Origin: Ga0077555 sp963761475
GTDB lineage: Bacteria > Pseudomonadota > Alphaproteobacteria > Rhizobiales > Hyphomicrobiaceae
Direction: 5' to 3'
DNA length: 64,000 nucleotides
NCBI GenBank assembly: GCA_963761475.1
Contig: CAVXGT010000007.1
Coordinates: 46,316 to 110,315 of the forward strand
Shown here: positions 62,481 to 64,000 of the stretch, piece after piece
How positions within the stretch are numbered: position 1 is the first letter of the stretch
Layout: each line of letters starts with the position of its first letter
Program-made: the position numbers and the translations under genes
The notes under the pieces: generated by a model
What the model was told of the DNA's origin: nothing
What the model saw: only the letters and a program-made list of their open reading frames with translations
Databases searched by the model: none

Positions 62481-64000
62481 GGCGCCGTACCCCCAAGTGC
62501 AACAGCCATTGCCGTCGCCAGTTTCTCCCGCGTCGGCGCAACGAAGCGGGCGGCCACATGCTGGTCCGGCCGGATCAGGTAGGCAGCACCCGGCCGCCCG
62601 GCGTAGCGCGCCGCAACCAGTCCCTCGCGATCGACGACGTGCCCCGGCGCAACGGGCGCCGCGCTGCCGGCCGGCAGTACTACGATTTGCGCAAGGCCGT
62701 CCGGCACATCGGCAGGCTGCCCGAAGCTCAGCACGAGAAATCTGCCCCCGAGCGTGTCCAGTAGCCAGCCGTCACAGCCGGCAACCGTGACTGGTGCATC
62801 GAGGCAGGGGCTGCCCGCCTCGAGCCCGCCATCAAAGGCCGGGTCGTCGGGTGATTGCAGCCTCAGTCCGGCCAGCGAGCACGGCAGCGATAGCCGCCCC
62901 GAGTTCACCAGGCGGCGCGCGAACGGCTCCTTTTCCGCCATCGCCAGAACCTCCTCGCGGAACATCTCCTCCATCGGCGACTTCGGCGTCATGAAGCTTG
63001 TCGAGCGCGCCGAATTGAGAATGTTCTCATCGGCACCTCGCACGCGCTCCTCGTTGTAGGTTGCAATGAGGGCCTCGCCCGCTTGGCCGCCAAGAACCGC
63101 CGCGAGCTTCCAGCCGAGATTGTCGATGTCCTGGATGCCACCGTTGCCGCCGCGCGCCCCGAACGGCGACACGATGTGCGCGCTGTCGCCGGCAAAGATC
63201 ACGCGGTCATGCACGAAACGTTCGAGCCGGCGGCATCTGGGAACGAATAGACCGAGATCCAGATGCGAGTGCGAACGGCCGCTCGCCGACGTCGCCTTGA
63301 TGCGCGGGATGACGCGGTCCGGCGTCGTTCACCTCCGGGTCGGCCTCCGGCCCGAGCTGTAGGTCGATCCGCCAGACGTCGTCCGGCTGCTCGCGCAGCA
63401 GCACCACCGGCCGCCATGGGACGGTGGCTCGAACCAGAACCATGCTCGGGTGGGAAATCCGCTTTCATCTCGATGTCGTCGGCGACGAAGAACCGTTCCT
63501 CGAACGTCTGGCCGACGAAATCGAGCCCGAGCAGGCCCCGCGTCGAACCTATGTCGCAGGCCACCAGCCAGTCGGCCGCGAGCCGTAGCGTCCTTCAGGC
63601 GTCTCGATCTCGGCACGAACGCCAACGCCGCCCGCCTCGATGTCCTGATGAGCTTGCTGCGAACCTGATGTCGATCTTGTCGCCTACAGCGTGTGTGCCG
63701 ATCGATCAGGTATTCCTCGTCAACGTACTGCTGCAGGTTGATGAAGGCGGGATGCTTGTGGCCGGCCTCCGGCAACAGGTCGAACGCGTAGACCTCGTTG
63801 TTGCGATGGAAGAGCCGCCCACCTTCCAGGTCACTCCTTTGTCCACCACGCTGGGCGACACCGAGCCGATCGGAAAATTTCGAGCGTCCGCTTCGACCAG
63901 CAGATCGCCCGCGAGCCACAGCGAGACGCTGTCCCCGTCGTCCTGACGATGACGCTTTTGACGTCGTCATCGCGAGATCGATCGCCAGTGCCAGGCCGAC
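62477..64000 (-). pseudogene. FAD-dependent aromatic monooxygenase (MhpA/PheA-like), shattered by frameshifts and cut by the window edge
   Basis: The 3' half (62477 to about 63258) is intact: VHDRVIFAGDSAHIVSPFGA with the flavin-binding GDSAH, RGGNGGIQDIDNLGWKLAAV and a C-terminal thioredoxin-like domain. Above this the pieces lie in different frames: PDRVIPRIKAT, QLGPEADPEV, WFWFEPPSHGG, LGLDFVGQTFEERFFVADD, then HRNNEVYAFDLLPEAGHKHP and INLQQYVDEEYLIDR. At least five or six indels occur in 800 bases. The gene continues beyond 64000 and its N-terminal FAD loop is not visible. Either a decayed gene or a low-quality contig edge. Confidence 0.78.

Overview
The window looks like chromosomal DNA of a GC-rich alphaproteobacterium, most likely Hyphomicrobiales (Rhizobiales). 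The evidence is an Alph_Pro_TM (TIGR02186-type) protein, an ftsE-ftsX pair with a long proline/arginine-rich FtsX N-terminus, a CpdR-like receiver beside hpt, and many ABC importers, SDRs, acyl-CoA dehydrogenases and LysR regulators. There is no rRNA, CRISPR array, intact insertion sequence, integrase or phage gene. One tRNA is present, tRNA-Arg(CCG).

Layout. 0.2-3.6 kb: an alpha/beta hydrolase with a frameshift, a Gfo/Idh/MocA oxidoreductase and an HpcH/HpaI aldolase. 3.8-4.6 kb: a NYN + OST-HTH (LOTUS) putative RNA-binding/nuclease protein. 5.1-8.4 kb: a copper-defence unit in which a CsoR repressor is divergent from a YHS/YHS/HMBD copper P-type ATPase and a small membrane protein, with two 17-bp CsoR-like operators between. 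8.8-16.4 kb: an M20-type amidohydrolase (N-carbamoyl-amino-acid hydrolase family) divergent from a five-gene peptide-type ABC importer followed by a DUF3830 protein. 16.5-17.0 kb: the remains of a hupE/ureJ-like gene. 17.1-21.3 kb: a ferric-iron-type ABC importer. 21.6-24.9 kb: pirin, FMN reductase, VOC and DoxX genes divergent from a LysR regulator. 24.9-30.4 kb: a carbohydrate-type ABC importer with an SDR. 30.8 kb: tRNA-Arg.

31.4-33.9 kb: Alph_Pro_TM protein, GcvA-like LysR and two adjacent paralogous small proteins. 34.0-37.7 kb: three acyl-CoA dehydrogenases, two of them a recent tandem duplication. 38.0-46.0 kb: fatty acid hydroxylase/sterol desaturase, ftsX, ftsE, hpt, CpdR-like receiver, DUF4139 protein, MDR oxidoreductase, XRE regulator. 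46.3-50.0 kb: CoA transferase, lipB, gloB-like gene and a frameshifted methyltransferase. 50.0-55.9 kb: PfkB kinase, a four-rhodanese protein, HAD phosphatase, DapA-like lyase and SDR. 56.0-62.1 kb: Cys-rich DUF2946-like protein, exported DsrE protein, MscS channel, a frameshifted membrane protein, a CxxC protein, enoyl-CoA hydratase and GT87-like glycosyltransferase. 62.3-64.0 kb: DUF2783 protein and an FAD monooxygenase whose upstream half is shattered by frameshifts and runs off the edge.

The most striking global feature is the number of genes broken by single-base indels (near 360, 14184, 19235, 49809 and 58412, and many in 63.2-64.0 kb). Several lie in C-runs, so consensus error must be separated from real decay. 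The hupE-like remnant also carries substitutions in conserved positions and looks truly dead. Candidates for new biology are the amidohydrolase + ABC + DUF3830 locus, the DUF2946/DsrE pair, the tandem small paralogues beside a LysR gene, the one-active-site four-rhodanese protein and the 152-residue membrane partner of the copper ATPase.
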